In this document: positions 46,930 through 60,175 of the stretch, piece after piece | Layout: each line of letters starts with the position of its first letter | How positions within the stretch are numbered: the stretch's first letter is position 1 | Assembly: GCA_963693365.1 (NCBI GenBank) | Contig: CAVNZM010000002.1 | Span: 10,106,001-10,170,000 of the forward strand | DNA: 64,000 nt | Reading direction: 5' to 3' | Origin: Amoebidium appalachense | Taxonomy: Eukaryota > Ichthyosporea | Program-made: the position numbers and the translations under genes | The notes under the pieces: generated by a model | Told to the model about the DNA's origin: nothing | The model's database searches: none | Seen by the model: only the letters and a program-made list of their open reading frames with translations

Positions 46930-47330
46930 CCCCCGCCCCTTCCGCCTACGACTTCGGGTTTACTATAAGAGGCTTCGAAGTATGCAACATGGATAATTTA
47001 TCATCATGCTTTTCACTTTATTTCCTATTCTTCTATCTTTGGCATTTTCCCCTCGTGCATTCAAATCCACCCACCTTTCCTCCCTCCTTACCCAATCCCC
47101 CCCTCTCCCCACCCCCACCAAAATAAAAATGAAATAAAATAAAAAACAGGCACATGGCATCCAGGGGTCCACTATTGTGCGCTTTGAAACAACACACACA
47201 CACTTAAGTACATGCACGAACGTGCGCGCACACACACACACGCATGCGCACACACACGCATCCGCACACAGCTCCGTGACGGACCCAAAAACCCACGCAC
47301 ACACGCTTGCACCCGCACACGCACGAACAC
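45473..47330. repeat. Diverged tandem segmental duplication, about 1.0-kb period
   Basis: Segments recur in the same order: gtgcccc(c)cgccccttccgcct after a poly-C run (45845 and 46926), cttcgaagtatgcaac (45974 and 46974), ttggcatttcccc with gtgcattcaaatcc (46285 and 47040), caggc-catggca (46408 and 47148), and gaaacaacacacacacactta (46431 and 47185). A third partial copy of gccatgtttgcatcc occurs at 45561 and 46552. The first copy carries about 220 bp (46040-46260) with no counterpart in the second. No coding content. Confidence 0.8.
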
Positions 47331-47668
47331 ACGCACACACTCACACATTCAGATTCACAAGCACACACACACGTACCCATGTACGAACGAACGAATGCAT
47401 GCACGCATACAAACACACACACAAGCACGCACTATGGACACACACTAGACACAAGAAAATCTTCGCACGTGCGCAAACCCATACACCCACACGCCTGCAC
47501 ACAGACACACACGCACAACCATACATTCGCACATGCACTCACACAAAGAAAAAAAGGTGCATGCACCAAATCCATGTGTCCACACGTCATAGAGTGGTGG
47601 TTGATGAGCGAAAAACCTTTTTCTACACTCAGGGCTTACCACGGGGAAGCAGAGGCCTAAAAAAACTG

Positions 47669-47700
<32 letters not shown>

Positions 47701-47970
47701 GGCTGAAAATCTTCTTAAAACAGCTTTTTGACTTTTAGACTGGGCAGCTATTGCCAAGGAATTGGGAAGGGGGAGGGGGAGGGGGAGGGGGGGAGGGGGG
47801 ATGTGTTATATGTTTAGTTTCACGTTGCCAGAAATGTTCAATCCAAATCTATGGATTCTGGTCTTGCATGACCTTGGACCAACCATATCTTTGAATTTTG
47901 TTTCTGTTTGATCTCCTGGCCAAGCAAGATATCCGCCTAAATGTGTTTTACATACCAAGAGTCTTGATAG
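47331..47970. repeat. CA-rich DNA and poly-G run
   Basis: Interrupted (CA)n to about 47545, a poly-G run of about 29 bases (47669-47697), a (GGGGGA)n stretch at 47766-47800, then unique DNA to 47970 with no gene. Confidence 0.8.
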
Positions 47971-49075
<1,105 letters not shown>

Positions 49076-49435
49076 CCTTATCCCTTCCCGCACATATGGA
49101 AGGAGGAGTTTGAACCATGCAACTCATGCTGAACGTCAAAAAGACTATATATTTTCTATGCGCTTTACTTGTGCATGGCCAACAATTTGCTTTTTTTTGA
49201 CCCCCGTAGTTAAGCTCATACATGCAGCTTTTGCAAGCTTTACAGAAGAATTCTCGTTTTTGGCATATCTCGTTGGATATGCGGTGAAGCTGTATCAGCA
49301 ACTATCTCGTTGTTAGGCTATGGCACCTAATGCAAAACGAATACACCTAAAACACTTAGGAAATGATGATGGAGCTTACGCTGTTTACTCGGAAGCAAAG
49401 AGAGACCAGTACTAATCGCAGTTAGGGGGAGGGAG
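49076..49435. other. Unique segment, no gene seen
   Basis: Non-repetitive DNA. A frame continuing from the repeat to 49316 has ordinary composition in its last 80 codons ([16 protein letters not shown]...) but no start, acceptor or domain I can defend. Confidence 0.35.
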
Positions 49436-49994
49436 GGGGGGGGGGGGGGGGGGGGGGTTGCTCGGTATATCCCTTTATCGTTGTATCAGAGGTACATGGA
49501 GTTCGGGTGATGATTGTGTATCAGGATTATCTTAGTCCATGAAGTACCGTACAAACTGAGAAGAAAATCATTTGGTTGGGTTCCCCCCCCCCCCCCCCCC
49601 CCCCCTTTTTTTTTTGATAGCCCCCCCCCCCCCCCCCCCCCCCCCCCCAACCCCCCCTGCTTCCTCCCTTCCCTCTCCCTCTCCATATCCCTATCCCCCC
49701 AAACCCCCCTCTATTCCCCCCCCCCCCCCCCCCCCCCCTTCCTCCAGGGCTCCTTAGGACCGTGAAGTTTAGGTGAAATGCAACTCCATGTATTATAAGA
49801 CTTTCGCATTCTGGGTGAAACAAGCCGAACACCCGCATTATAGATACTTGCACAAAACCAATGAGAGCCCGATTTAGTAACACGGCTATACATAAATAGC
49901 ACTGGAGTCACAAGTTCTTGGTTCAAAAACATCCGAAAACATCGGATTCTTGTCACACACACACCCCCTCCCCTTCCCCCCCCCTCCCCCCCCC

Positions 49995-50029
<35 letters not shown>

Positions 50030-50089
50030 TTCTCCCCCCAGGGCCTCTCCGTCACCATCCGGCCCGAGAGTATGATAACTACGGCACAC

Positions 50090-50121
<32 letters not shown>

Positions 50122-50750
50122 CGGGCACACACAGTCGGCACATTGGTATTGTGCCCGTGTGTGTGTGTGGGTATGTGTACGTTTGTTATCGTATGTGTGG
50201 AGGTGTGTTCCCCGTGTCCACCCACCCTCCCCATCCCCCTCACCACCACCACCTCTCTAGGCTCAATTACGTATTTCATATTTGAAGTTACCTACTCTAA
50301 TGCACAGTGCATTCAATTTGGCAAGGGTCTAACCTGTTTCCAAGTAAGTTCTTCAGATTTTGCTGCACAAATGAGCAACTAGTGTATTTTGAATGCCAAT
50401 AAATGAAGTAAGCAACAAGAAGTCCCAATTTTTTTAAAGAACAACAATTAATAAAATGAATGTTTTGGAGGAGAGTAAAAGAAGGGCTAGGCGGGAGGGG
50501 GGGGGGGGGGGGGGGGCATGATGATAGAGTGTTGTATGTTAAGATAATCTCATCATGTGCACCCCTTTGAGTGATCAACTGAGAATTAACTGGCCCAAAC
50601 TCGGTAGCCCATCGAGGCACAAGGGGAAACCACGTTACGGCCTCCTTTTCTTCTCTTTCTTTTTTTCCGTCTTTCTGTTTTCTTTTTTCTTTTTTCTTTT
50701 TCCTTTTTTCCTTTTTTTTTTTTTTTTTTTTTTTTTGGTGGTGGTGGTGT

Positions 50751-50786
<36 letters not shown>

Positions 50787-50891
50787 TGCACTCACTATAT
50801 CATTAGCTAATACGCATGGCTGCATCCGGATGTAAACGTGCACAAGTGCACACACGGACCGCCTTCGATAAGTGGCGTACACAGTGCCACG

Positions 50892-50894
<3 letters not shown>
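49436..50894. repeat. Homopolymer-rich intergenic region
   Basis: Poly-G (49437-49457), poly-C into poly-T (49583-49616), poly-C (49621-49648 and 49718-49738), C-rich (49975-50030), poly-A (50093-50120), poly-G (50496-50517), T-rich into poly-G (50640-50785). The unique DNA between (49750-49950, 50260-50490, 50520-50640) shows no gene. Confidence 0.8.
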
Positions 50895-52140
<1,246 letters not shown>

Positions 52141-52860
52141 AATTTTTTTTTTGAATTAAGTATCTAAGGCATTTAGTGTGCTTGGTGTTTTCTTTCTCCG
52201 GGGAGGCAGTCTGAGAGCGGGAATGTGTAAAGCTGGTGCATGCACAAAGCCCAAAGCCGTGTGGTGGCTTCCACAACTGATTTTTTGGGGGGCTCTTTTT
52301 TCTTTCTAAAAGCTGATGTTTGTTTTTGTTTGGGGGAGGGGGGAGGGGGGTCTTCTTTCTTTTTGTTTCTTGGGGCGTATGTGCGGTGGTGGAGGCGAGG
52401 CCTGGGGGGGGGGGGGGGGGGAGGAAGGGAGACTCGAGGGGGGGGGAGGGGGGGAGGGGGTTATTCTCGTTGAACCGTTGGAAATTCAAATGTCCTGAGA
52501 TGGTTTTTTGGGTGTGTTTGTGCGTGTGTTTTTGTATGTGTGCATGTTTGCGTTGCGGACAAAGCGCCCCACAAAGCCGAGGAGGGGGGGGGGGGGGGGG
52601 GGGGGAGGGGAGGGAGGGAGGGAGGGAGGGAGGGAGGGGTTTCTAGGCGCACATAAAGATGTGTTACAGAGCACGAAGTGCATGCTTGGACGGACAGAAC
52701 AATGAGGGGAAGGGGGGAAAGGGGAGGGGGGAGCGGGGAGGGGGGGGCGCATCAGGATATTCAAGCTACAAACCGTGGGCTCTTGATTCAAGTTGTTTGT
52801 TTTCTGTGAAAACTGTTGTGCACTCAACACATCTTCCAACAAATGGATATCAAAAGATGA
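52141..52860. repeat. G-rich intergenic DNA
   Basis: G-rich tracts at 52333-52350, 52404-52422, 52435-52460 and 52586-52637 (with a (GGGA)n part), and 52704-52748. No gene seen. Confidence 0.65.
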
Positions 52861-52864
52861 CTTC

Positions 52865-53506
52865 AATGAAAGCGAAAAACACTGCAAGCATATCAAAGAG
52901 ATGATATGAATGCATAGCATCACTACCGTCAGTAGATATACTTGTATCTAAGAAAATATCAATTTGGAAGGCGAAAACGCTGCAAGCATATGGAAAAGAG
53001 AAACACACATGACGTCATTGACGGCCAATAACACTATCGTAGATGTGTGTATCTAAGAAAATATCAATTCGGAATGCGAAAACACTGCAAGCATATGGAA
53101 AAGAGAAACACACATGACGTCATTGACGGCCAATAACACTATCGTAGATGTGTTTATCATAAAGAAAATATCAATTCGGAATGCGAAAACACTGCAAGCA
53201 TATGAAAAAGAATCATTGAACCGTTATGATATGAATGCCAATATCACTACCGCAGATATGTGTATCTAAGAAAATATTAAAAAGTGAATGCGAAAAAGAC
53301 TGCAAGCATGTTGAAAAGAAAAAAACATATGACTGCCAATAACACTACCGTAGATATGTGTATTTAAGAAAATATCAAAAATCAATGCGAAAAACACTGC
53401 AAGCATATTGAAAAGAATAACATATATGGATGCCAGTATCACTACCGTAGCATGATATGTGTATCTAAGAACATGTCACAAATGAATGCAAAGAAAACTA
53501 TTGGGC
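52865..53506 (+). repeat. Satellite of ~97-108-bp units, six copies
   Basis: The landmark ctgcaagcat occurs at 52882, 52980, 53085, 53192, 53300 and 53397. Each unit also carries gtgtatctaagaaaatatca and a variant of caataacactaccgtagat. Two adjacent units contain tgacgtcattgacggccaat. Units differ by substitutions and small indels. A degenerate seventh copy continues after the SINE (aagcatattggaaatccgat near 53745). No frame is conserved. Confidence 0.93.
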
Positions 53507-53518
53507 ACATATCCGATC

Positions 53519-53709
53519 TTTGGGGTGAATACCCTGGGCAAAGTGTGTGCAAATAGTTAGGATTGTTAAGGGTGTGTCACACTTAGCTAATAATACCGTA
53601 GCACCCTATCTAGAGTACTCTCGGTGCTGGGTGGAAGACGGTAGGTAGTTCCCCCTGAGGGCCCAAGGGGTCCCTCCGGGAACAAAACGGGATAAAGAAG
53701 GGAAAAAAA
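53519..53709 (+). mobile_element. SINE-like element, copy 4, inserted in the satellite
   Basis: A 191-bp element flanked by direct repeats acatatccgatc at 53507-53518 and 53710-53721. Its body is collinear with copy 2: ggggtgaataccctgggc, gtgtgcaaatagttag, taataccgtagcacc, cggtgctgggtggaagacgg, a stem-loop from gttccccctgaggg to ccctccgggaac, then aaaacgggataaa and an A-rich tail. Satellite sequence resumes after the second repeat, which dates the insertion after array formation. Confidence 0.95.
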
Positions 53710-53721
53710 ACATATCCGATC

Positions 53722-53909
53722 AGTAAAGAAAAAAATGAATACGACAAGCATATTGGAAATCCGATACTGGCCATCCACACACACTCAAAAGCCCAACTGC
53801 ATGCAGTGTCTATACAAAAGACACAACTGAACATAAAAAGGAACCTTTATTTTTATTGATTAAGAAACAATGCCACCTACACCAGGCTTACACACACACG
53901 TGTATATGT

Positions 53910-53947
<38 letters not shown>

Positions 53948-54060
53948 GTGTATGTGTGCATCTGTGTCATGATGCGCGCGCGCGCGAGTGCGTGTGTGTG
54001 TGTGTTTTATTTGATTTTTCGGGGGGGGGGGGGGGGGGGGGGGAGGGGGGAGGAAGGAAG

Positions 54061-54094
<34 letters not shown>

Positions 54095-54560
54095 CGGCGC
54101 AGAGGGTATACATAGAATGCATTAAAGAGAAATTAGTGTCCGGCAATCACAATGGACAACAAGATGCAGACTCACTAAAAGACTGCAAACCAGGAGCATG
54201 GATCTTCTGCAGGTGTAGAACCCATCAAGTTCCGGACCCGGGGGGGGGGGGGGGGGGGGGGGGGGGAAGGGGACGGGATGCCATACATAGATGCAGTGAA
54301 AGGCGAAGTCTTTAGGGAGCCTCAAGATATAAAAGACGCCACATGAAAAAAGGAGAGGAGGAGAACACCTAGTCACTTTGAATGACTGTCTCCCTGCGGC
54401 CTGGCTCAGTATGCATTACAAGGCGGCGTAGTAGTGCCCTGCCACTTAAGTAAGCCAGTGGGAACATAGCCTTGGAGACTATAAAACACCCAGAGACGAA
54501 TAGAAGAACTCAGTTGACAATGAAGGTTAGGTCATGGCGGAGCATCAGCTCATAATCCAA
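53722..54560. repeat. Intergenic with (GT)n and poly-G
   Basis: (GT)n at 53912-53946, a cgcgcgcgcg stretch at 53975-53986, poly-G at 54020-54042, 54067-54094 and 54240-54266. Unique DNA at 54100-54235 and 54270-54555 shows no gene. Confidence 0.75.
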
Positions 54561-54813
54561 GGGGGAGGGAGGGGGGGGGGGGGGGGGAAGGGGGAAGGGG
54601 AAGGGGATTGGGAAGGGGGAAGGGGGAGGGGGGGGGGAGGGGGGGGGGAGGAAGGGGGGATGAGGGGGGGGGGGGGGGGGAGGGGGGGGGGGGGGGGCTT
54701 GGGCATGCACATCATTCTGAGAAACGAAATGAAGATGGAATGGTGGTGATTTTATCAAGCGGTATGAGTGTAGGAGAGGTTGATGTAAGGGGGAAATGGT
54801 GCCAGGAAATGAG

Positions 54814-54892
<79 letters not shown>

Positions 54893-54959
54893 AGGGCAAG
54901 GGGCAAGTGGGGGAGGAGGGGGATGGGGTTGGGTGGGTGGGTGTTTTTCTTTCTTTCTT

Positions 54960-54991
<32 letters not shown>

Positions 54992-55220
54992 TTTGGGGGG
55001 GGGGGGGGGAGGGGGGGGGGAGGGGGGGGAGCGCAAGAGATCAAGGGAACAGTAGTAACGGAAGCAGGGAAGCATGCAGGAATGTATCTGTGTGGGTGGG
55101 TGGGTGGGTGGGGGGGGGGGGAGGGGGAGGGGGGAGCATAGCAAGATGAAAAACGGAGGGGAGGAGGAGGAGGGGGGGGGGGGGGAGGGGGGAGAGGAGG
55201 GAGGGGGGAGGGGGATGTCC
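54561..55220. repeat. Poly-G-dominated block
   Basis: Successive poly-G runs (54571-54586, 54667-54696, 54817-54890 with one A) broken by A-rich words, a T-rich stretch running into poly-G (54945-55009), then (GGGT)n and G-rich DNA to 55215. Gly- or Pro-rich frames are artefacts. Confidence 0.93.
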
Positions 55221-55414
55221 GGGCGGCATAATTTCATGTAAGCGAATAGGCGAAGCTTTTGACCATCAACCTTTTGCCTGGATTGTGTGCGTAGGCAGAC
55301 AACTGTAGGAGAGTACCAAACCTGTCAGAGTGTGAAAACCGATATACAGTGTCCTCCCGCCCCCCCCATTTCCCCTTAGTGCTCCCCCTGTGAAGCTGTT
55401 TAAAAATACCCATT

Positions 55415-55453
<39 letters not shown>

Positions 55454-55800
55454 CCCCCCGCTTGCGCGCTTCCCGGACTAACTCCCACAGTTAGTTGGAA
55501 ACCCCCCCCCCCCCCCCGTCCCCATTTATAGTTTTTTCGATCAGCTTCTTTTCATTAAGTGCATTTTAATTTGGTATGTTTTCGAATTTCTGTTTTTTTG
55601 ACTTCTGCCTTAGTTTAATTGTTTGTTTTTTTTTCCCCAATCTTTTTCAAAGTTTATGTGCTTGCCCGGCATCATAAATGCATACATGCCCCCTCCCCCC
55701 TCCCCCTTTTCCCCCCCCATCCCCCCCCCCCCCCCCCCCCCCAACCCCCTCCTCCCCTCCCTCCCCCTCCTCTCCTCCAAAAGAAGTAAAATGTAATACG
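55221..55800. other. Intergenic with poly-C tracts
   Basis: Poly-C at 55417-55448, 55502-55517 and 55719-55742. The unique DNA between shows no gene. Confidence 0.7.
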
Positions 55801-55807
55801 GTGTGTG

Positions 55808-55889
<82 letters not shown>

Positions 55890-55983
55890 CGCGTGTGCGC
55901 GCGCTTGTGTGTGCGTGTGTGTGTGTGCGTGTGTGCGTGTGTGCGTGTGTGTGCATGTGTGTGCGTGTGTGTGCGTGTGTGTG

Positions 55984-56034
<51 letters not shown>
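55801..56034. repeat. (GT)n array with GC-alternating centre
   Basis: (GT)n (55812-55880), an alternating GC segment (55881-55904) and further (GT)n with GTGC interruptions to 56033. The whole stretch alternates purine and pyrimidine. Confidence 0.96.
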
Positions 56035-56324
56035 TATACAAAACCACCGCAGCCCCGGCCTTTTACTTTAACCCCAAACTCCCGCAATACCCTAATGGGT
56101 CACGGACTTCAGTCGCATCATGAGAATCTCGCTCTGAGTTGCGGCTGGGCAGTTGACACCCCAGGTCCCGCTCAGTCTTCCAAAATTCCAAGTTCCGAAA
56201 CGTGGCTATCATAATTGCAGTGCCTTCAGAAATTTCAACGCCGGGTACTCCCCCCCCCCCCCCCCCCCTCCCCCTCCCCCCCCCCCCCAAAAAAAAAAAA
56301 AAAAAAAAAAAAGAAAAAAAGAAA
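56035..56324. repeat. Unique segment and poly-C/poly-A compound tract
   Basis: About 215 bp of unique DNA without a gene, then C-rich DNA (56250-56288) running directly into an A-rich run (56289-56324). Confidence 0.8.
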
Positions 56325-56640
56325 ATGCCCGGAAGCAAGGGTGGGGAGGGGGGAGGGAGGAGGGGGGGGACAGGAGGGGGGGATTAGAAGCTTCACAATC
56401 CAGCCCCCCCCCCCCCCATCCACCTTCCCCCCATCCCACATCCCCCACCAAAGGTTTTTTCGTTATAGTTAAACAATCCCCAACCGGCTTCAAGTCCCTC
56501 GCACATTTCGTATTTGGAAATGACTAATAATAACACTTAATGTGAGTCCTCGCGGCCTCACGGGAATAATGATAATCATGAGTTTGCCGTGACCTATACT
56601 AAATACCCAACAAGAGTGCTCATAATGAATGTCGGTAGGC
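56325..56640 (+). repeat. Dispersed ~300-bp repeat, copy 2
   Basis: Collinear with 19618-19935 (cccggaagcaggg-like start, G-rich centre, catcccacatcccccaccaa, caaccggctt, gcggcctcacgg, tttgccg-g-cctatact). In this copy the G-rich centre is short and interrupted, while the 5' flank has expanded into poly-C/poly-A. Confidence 0.85.
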
Positions 56641-57097
56641 GGTTTCAAATTCCCTGAAAAATAATTAAAACTCACCAATGGCACCTTTAGAAGGAGCTTA
56701 TGTAGTAGTATTAATGATTAATGGGCGCTTGTGGCACTCAGGTTGGGGGTCTGTTAGGGCATTTAGCAAAAAACTGAGGTGTAACAGGGTTGGCGGTACA
56801 TTAACTTTTAGTGTCACATTGAGTATTCCACTCCGGGCTCACGGTCAACAGGGACACTTTATTTTGCTTGTTAACTTAGGACTCACAAATTATTATTCAC
56901 TCCCTCTCTCACCTTCTCGTCTCTATCCAACCAGCCCCTCCGCCCCTCAGGAGTGTGTCCACTTCCACTCTCTCTTCCCCACCACCCCCTCCCCCCTCCT
57001 CCCCCCCCCTTCCCCCTCCCCCTCTGTGCGCCCTCCCCTCCTCCCCTCTTTCCGCGGGCACTGAAGTACAACAAAAAGCGTACCTCTGTGACTTTCA
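56641..57097. other. Intergenic, no gene seen
   Basis: Unique DNA followed by pyrimidine-rich DNA (56895-57055). A frame starting at 56678 has ordinary composition at first but no recognisable domain. Confidence 0.45.
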
Positions 57098-57098
57098 T

Positions 57099-57129
<31 letters not shown>

Positions 57130-57132
57130 CGC

Positions 57133-57169
<37 letters not shown>
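57098..57169. repeat. (TG)n-(CG)n-(AC)n palindromic array
   Basis: About 22 bp of TG alternation, 13 bp of CG alternation and about 36 bp of AC alternation. The TG and AC parts are complementary, so the array can fold on itself, and all of it alternates purine and pyrimidine. Confidence 0.97.
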
Positions 57170-57170
<1 letters not shown>

Positions 57171-57941
57171 AGCTGCCGAATCGGATACGGAGTGTCCCCC
57201 AGCCGCAGGGGTACAGTTGGTCTTAAAAAACCAAAAAAAAGAAAAGAAAAGAAAAGAAAGAAAGAAAGGGGGGAAAAAACCTCGGGGCGCCTCGGGGAGG
57301 TGTGCGTGTGCGAGCGCGAGCGCGAGCCCGGGCGCCTGCTCCAGGCCCTGTCCCAACAGGCGGAAAATGCTCCTAGAATCTTTCTACCCTTGTCGAACCA
57401 GTTACCGTGATTGAGCAAACGTGGGTGCCGTGCATATACATGGAAGTGTGTACATATAGGAAGAGGCCGGGGGGAGGGGGGGGGGGGGGGGGGTATGAAA
57501 TGCTGTGACAAGTCACGTGGGTGCTACGCAGAGTGCCAAAGTACATTTCAAACACCAACCGATTCAAAAAGTGGCTACATATGAGGCCACGAAGGCAATG
57601 AGGGGCGTAAAGAAAAAAAAAAAAAAAAAAAAAAAAGAGGGGGGGGGGGGAAAGAATCTAAAATCAGGCAAATGTGCAGGCCTAGGATGACACGCAAACG
57701 AAGCCCCGTCGGGCATTGTGTGTGTGTGTGTGTGTGTGTGGGAGGGGGGAGGGGGGATTACCCGGAAGGCATTGTAGAGTTCGCAGTACACATTTATCAA
57801 CATAATGCAGGGGGGGGGGGGGGGGGGGGGGGAGGGGGGGCAGCACTCTCAGGGTTGGTGACGACGTGCTTGTATGCGTGGTATTGGAGGGCATATGACA
57901 TGCGCTAAAAAAAATGTACGAAAGACAACACCAAGCAGATT

Positions 57942-57983
<42 letters not shown>

Positions 57984-58103
57984 AGAAGGACACACACCCA
58001 CACGAAAGGGCATATGCATGCATCATACACAGAGCCCATCCTCATGGGGGCGCCAAATTCTTTCATCCACAGTACCCATTCGCCACGCATGCAAAATCCG
58101 GCT

Positions 58104-58136
<33 letters not shown>

Positions 58137-59213
58137 GGGGGGGGATACATGGAGTAGAAGGCCCTGTGACTTGGGGAAACATTGCATCCTTGTATCCTTG
58201 TGCTGCAGATGTATTTAATCGTAGAAGTGGAACTGATGGACAGCCTCCAGCCCAGCTCCAACAAGCACACTACCGAGCTTCCAGGCGTCTGCTTACAGCA
58301 AAATTACTACATGCCAGATAGGTGGTGTTGTCCCCCTACTTATGTATCCTGGCGGCTACCCCATACCGGGGTATGATACCCAGCCAGTCATGTCAGCCCA
58401 TTAAGTCTTGTCTACCAATAAATATGCATGTGCCCTTCTGTCCAATCCAAATACAGACAATTTATGAAATCTCAGCCCGATCAAGTCTAACTCAGAGTTG
58501 CAATACTTTCTTTACCTTATCAAGTTGGCTGGTATTTGCTCTAAACCAGAAAACACACACAAGGCCACGAATAAAAGTATTTAAAAGAACCTGATCATCC
58601 ACACTTGTGGGCAGGCAGATTAAACGGGTTGTTGATGCGTTGTCTTTGGTGGGATGAGGAAGAACAAGTAGTATAGGTGGCTGTAAAAAAGAGGTGGTGT
58701 GGAGAAAGGAGAACCAGTTAAAGCACACATGGAACCTACAAATTAAAGACCATCATATGTAAAAAAAATTGGACCTCTTTGAAACACATTCATACACATC
58801 TACAACATGCCTAAACACGTTTACGTGAACATGCAACACACTGCGTTACAAACGCTTAAGTCCCAAGGAGAGCAGAACCGATCGGCCTGGTGCAGGTTCA
58901 GTAGGGTTGAGGGACAAATCAGCGAGGCACTCAAAAAGTAAAACCAAAAGCAACCCTGTGGGTATAACCTACAGACAAATCGGCATCACCTTTGAGATCG
59001 CAAAACAACATCCACTTGCGTACGGCGCTCCATTCCCATACAAAAGGCATAAGAAAATTAAAAAAAAAAAAAAAAAAAGGTCTTGTTGCGCACGTGCTTG
59101 ATAAGGACGGAAGAGACCCAAAAGGGAGGGAGGGGGGAGGAGAGGAACCCAGTTTCGTGCTTTGCTAAAGGTAAGGGGAGACTACAAAGGCATAAAGGCA
59201 GGTGTGTGCCTGT

Positions 59214-59244
<31 letters not shown>

Positions 59245-60027
59245 GGGGGGGAGGGGGAGGTTCGATGGGCCAAAGGCGGCTGACACACCCAAGAGAGCCA
59301 AACCAAAGCCTACACCATTGAGACCATGTGTGTGTGTGTGTGTTTGGGGGGGGGGAGAGGGGGGGGGGGGGGGGGGGAGGGGGGGGTAAGGGAGTAAGGG
59401 TAAGGGATTCGGACAAAGTGAGGGTGTGAGACGCTCCGTCCCGGGGGGGGGGGGGGGGGGGGGGGGAGGGAAGAGGGAAGGGAGGGAAAAGTTGTGGAGG
59501 ATAGCGAGAGAGGAAAAGAGGAAGAGAGACACCCGGAGAAGGGGGGGGGGGGGAGGGGGGGGGGGGGGGGGAGGGAGAGCTCGAGAGAGCCGGGGGGGTT
59601 TGAATGCGGAACACGGTACGAAGTACGCATACACGAAGGACACATGCAAAGGCAAACATTCAAGTATGCAACAACAGCCATGCGCACAGTATGCGTCATA
59701 AGCAGAGCCCATCCTCAGGGAGGACCCAAGTCATCAATTGCGTCTGAGTTTCGACCCCTTAGCCCGCGTATATACGACTCTCCAAGAGAGCCGGGGGGGG
59801 AGGAGACATGCCAATGGAAACAAACGTGGCCCAGCGAGTCGAGGCAAAGCCCCTACACCATTGGAACCATGGGGGGAGGGGGATAGGTTTGGGGGGGGGG
59901 GGGGGGGGGGGGTTAGACACGAAGGGGAGAGGGGGAAGGGGGAGGGACGAAGGATGGGGAAAGGGGGGTAGGAGAGGAAGAGGAAGAGAGCGCGGGGGGG
60001 GGGGGGAGTAAGGGATAGAGAGCAGAC

Positions 60028-60101
<74 letters not shown>

Positions 60102-60128
60102 AGGGGGGGAAGGAGAGGAGGTTCGGGG

Positions 60129-60171
<43 letters not shown>

Positions 60172-60175
60172 GGAC
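57170..60175. repeat. Poly-G-rich intergenic region with small dispersed duplications
   Basis: Poly-G (57474-57493, 57811-57832, 58106-58134, 59228-59251, 59359-59386, 59442-59466, 59891-59912, 60132-60169), poly-A (57612-57636, 59061-59078), poly-C (57947-57981) and (GA)n (60030-60098). Short related words recur: cagagcccatcctca at 58030 and 59703, and cctacaccattg-gaccatg variants at 59308 and 59850. The unique stretch 58150-59040 has short frames only, none with a recognisable domain or good splice support. Confidence 0.7.

Noticed and set aside
58182-58376. Possible exon after a tgctgcag acceptor
   Set aside because: The frame is short, unrecognised, has no partner exons, and overlaps another equally open frame.
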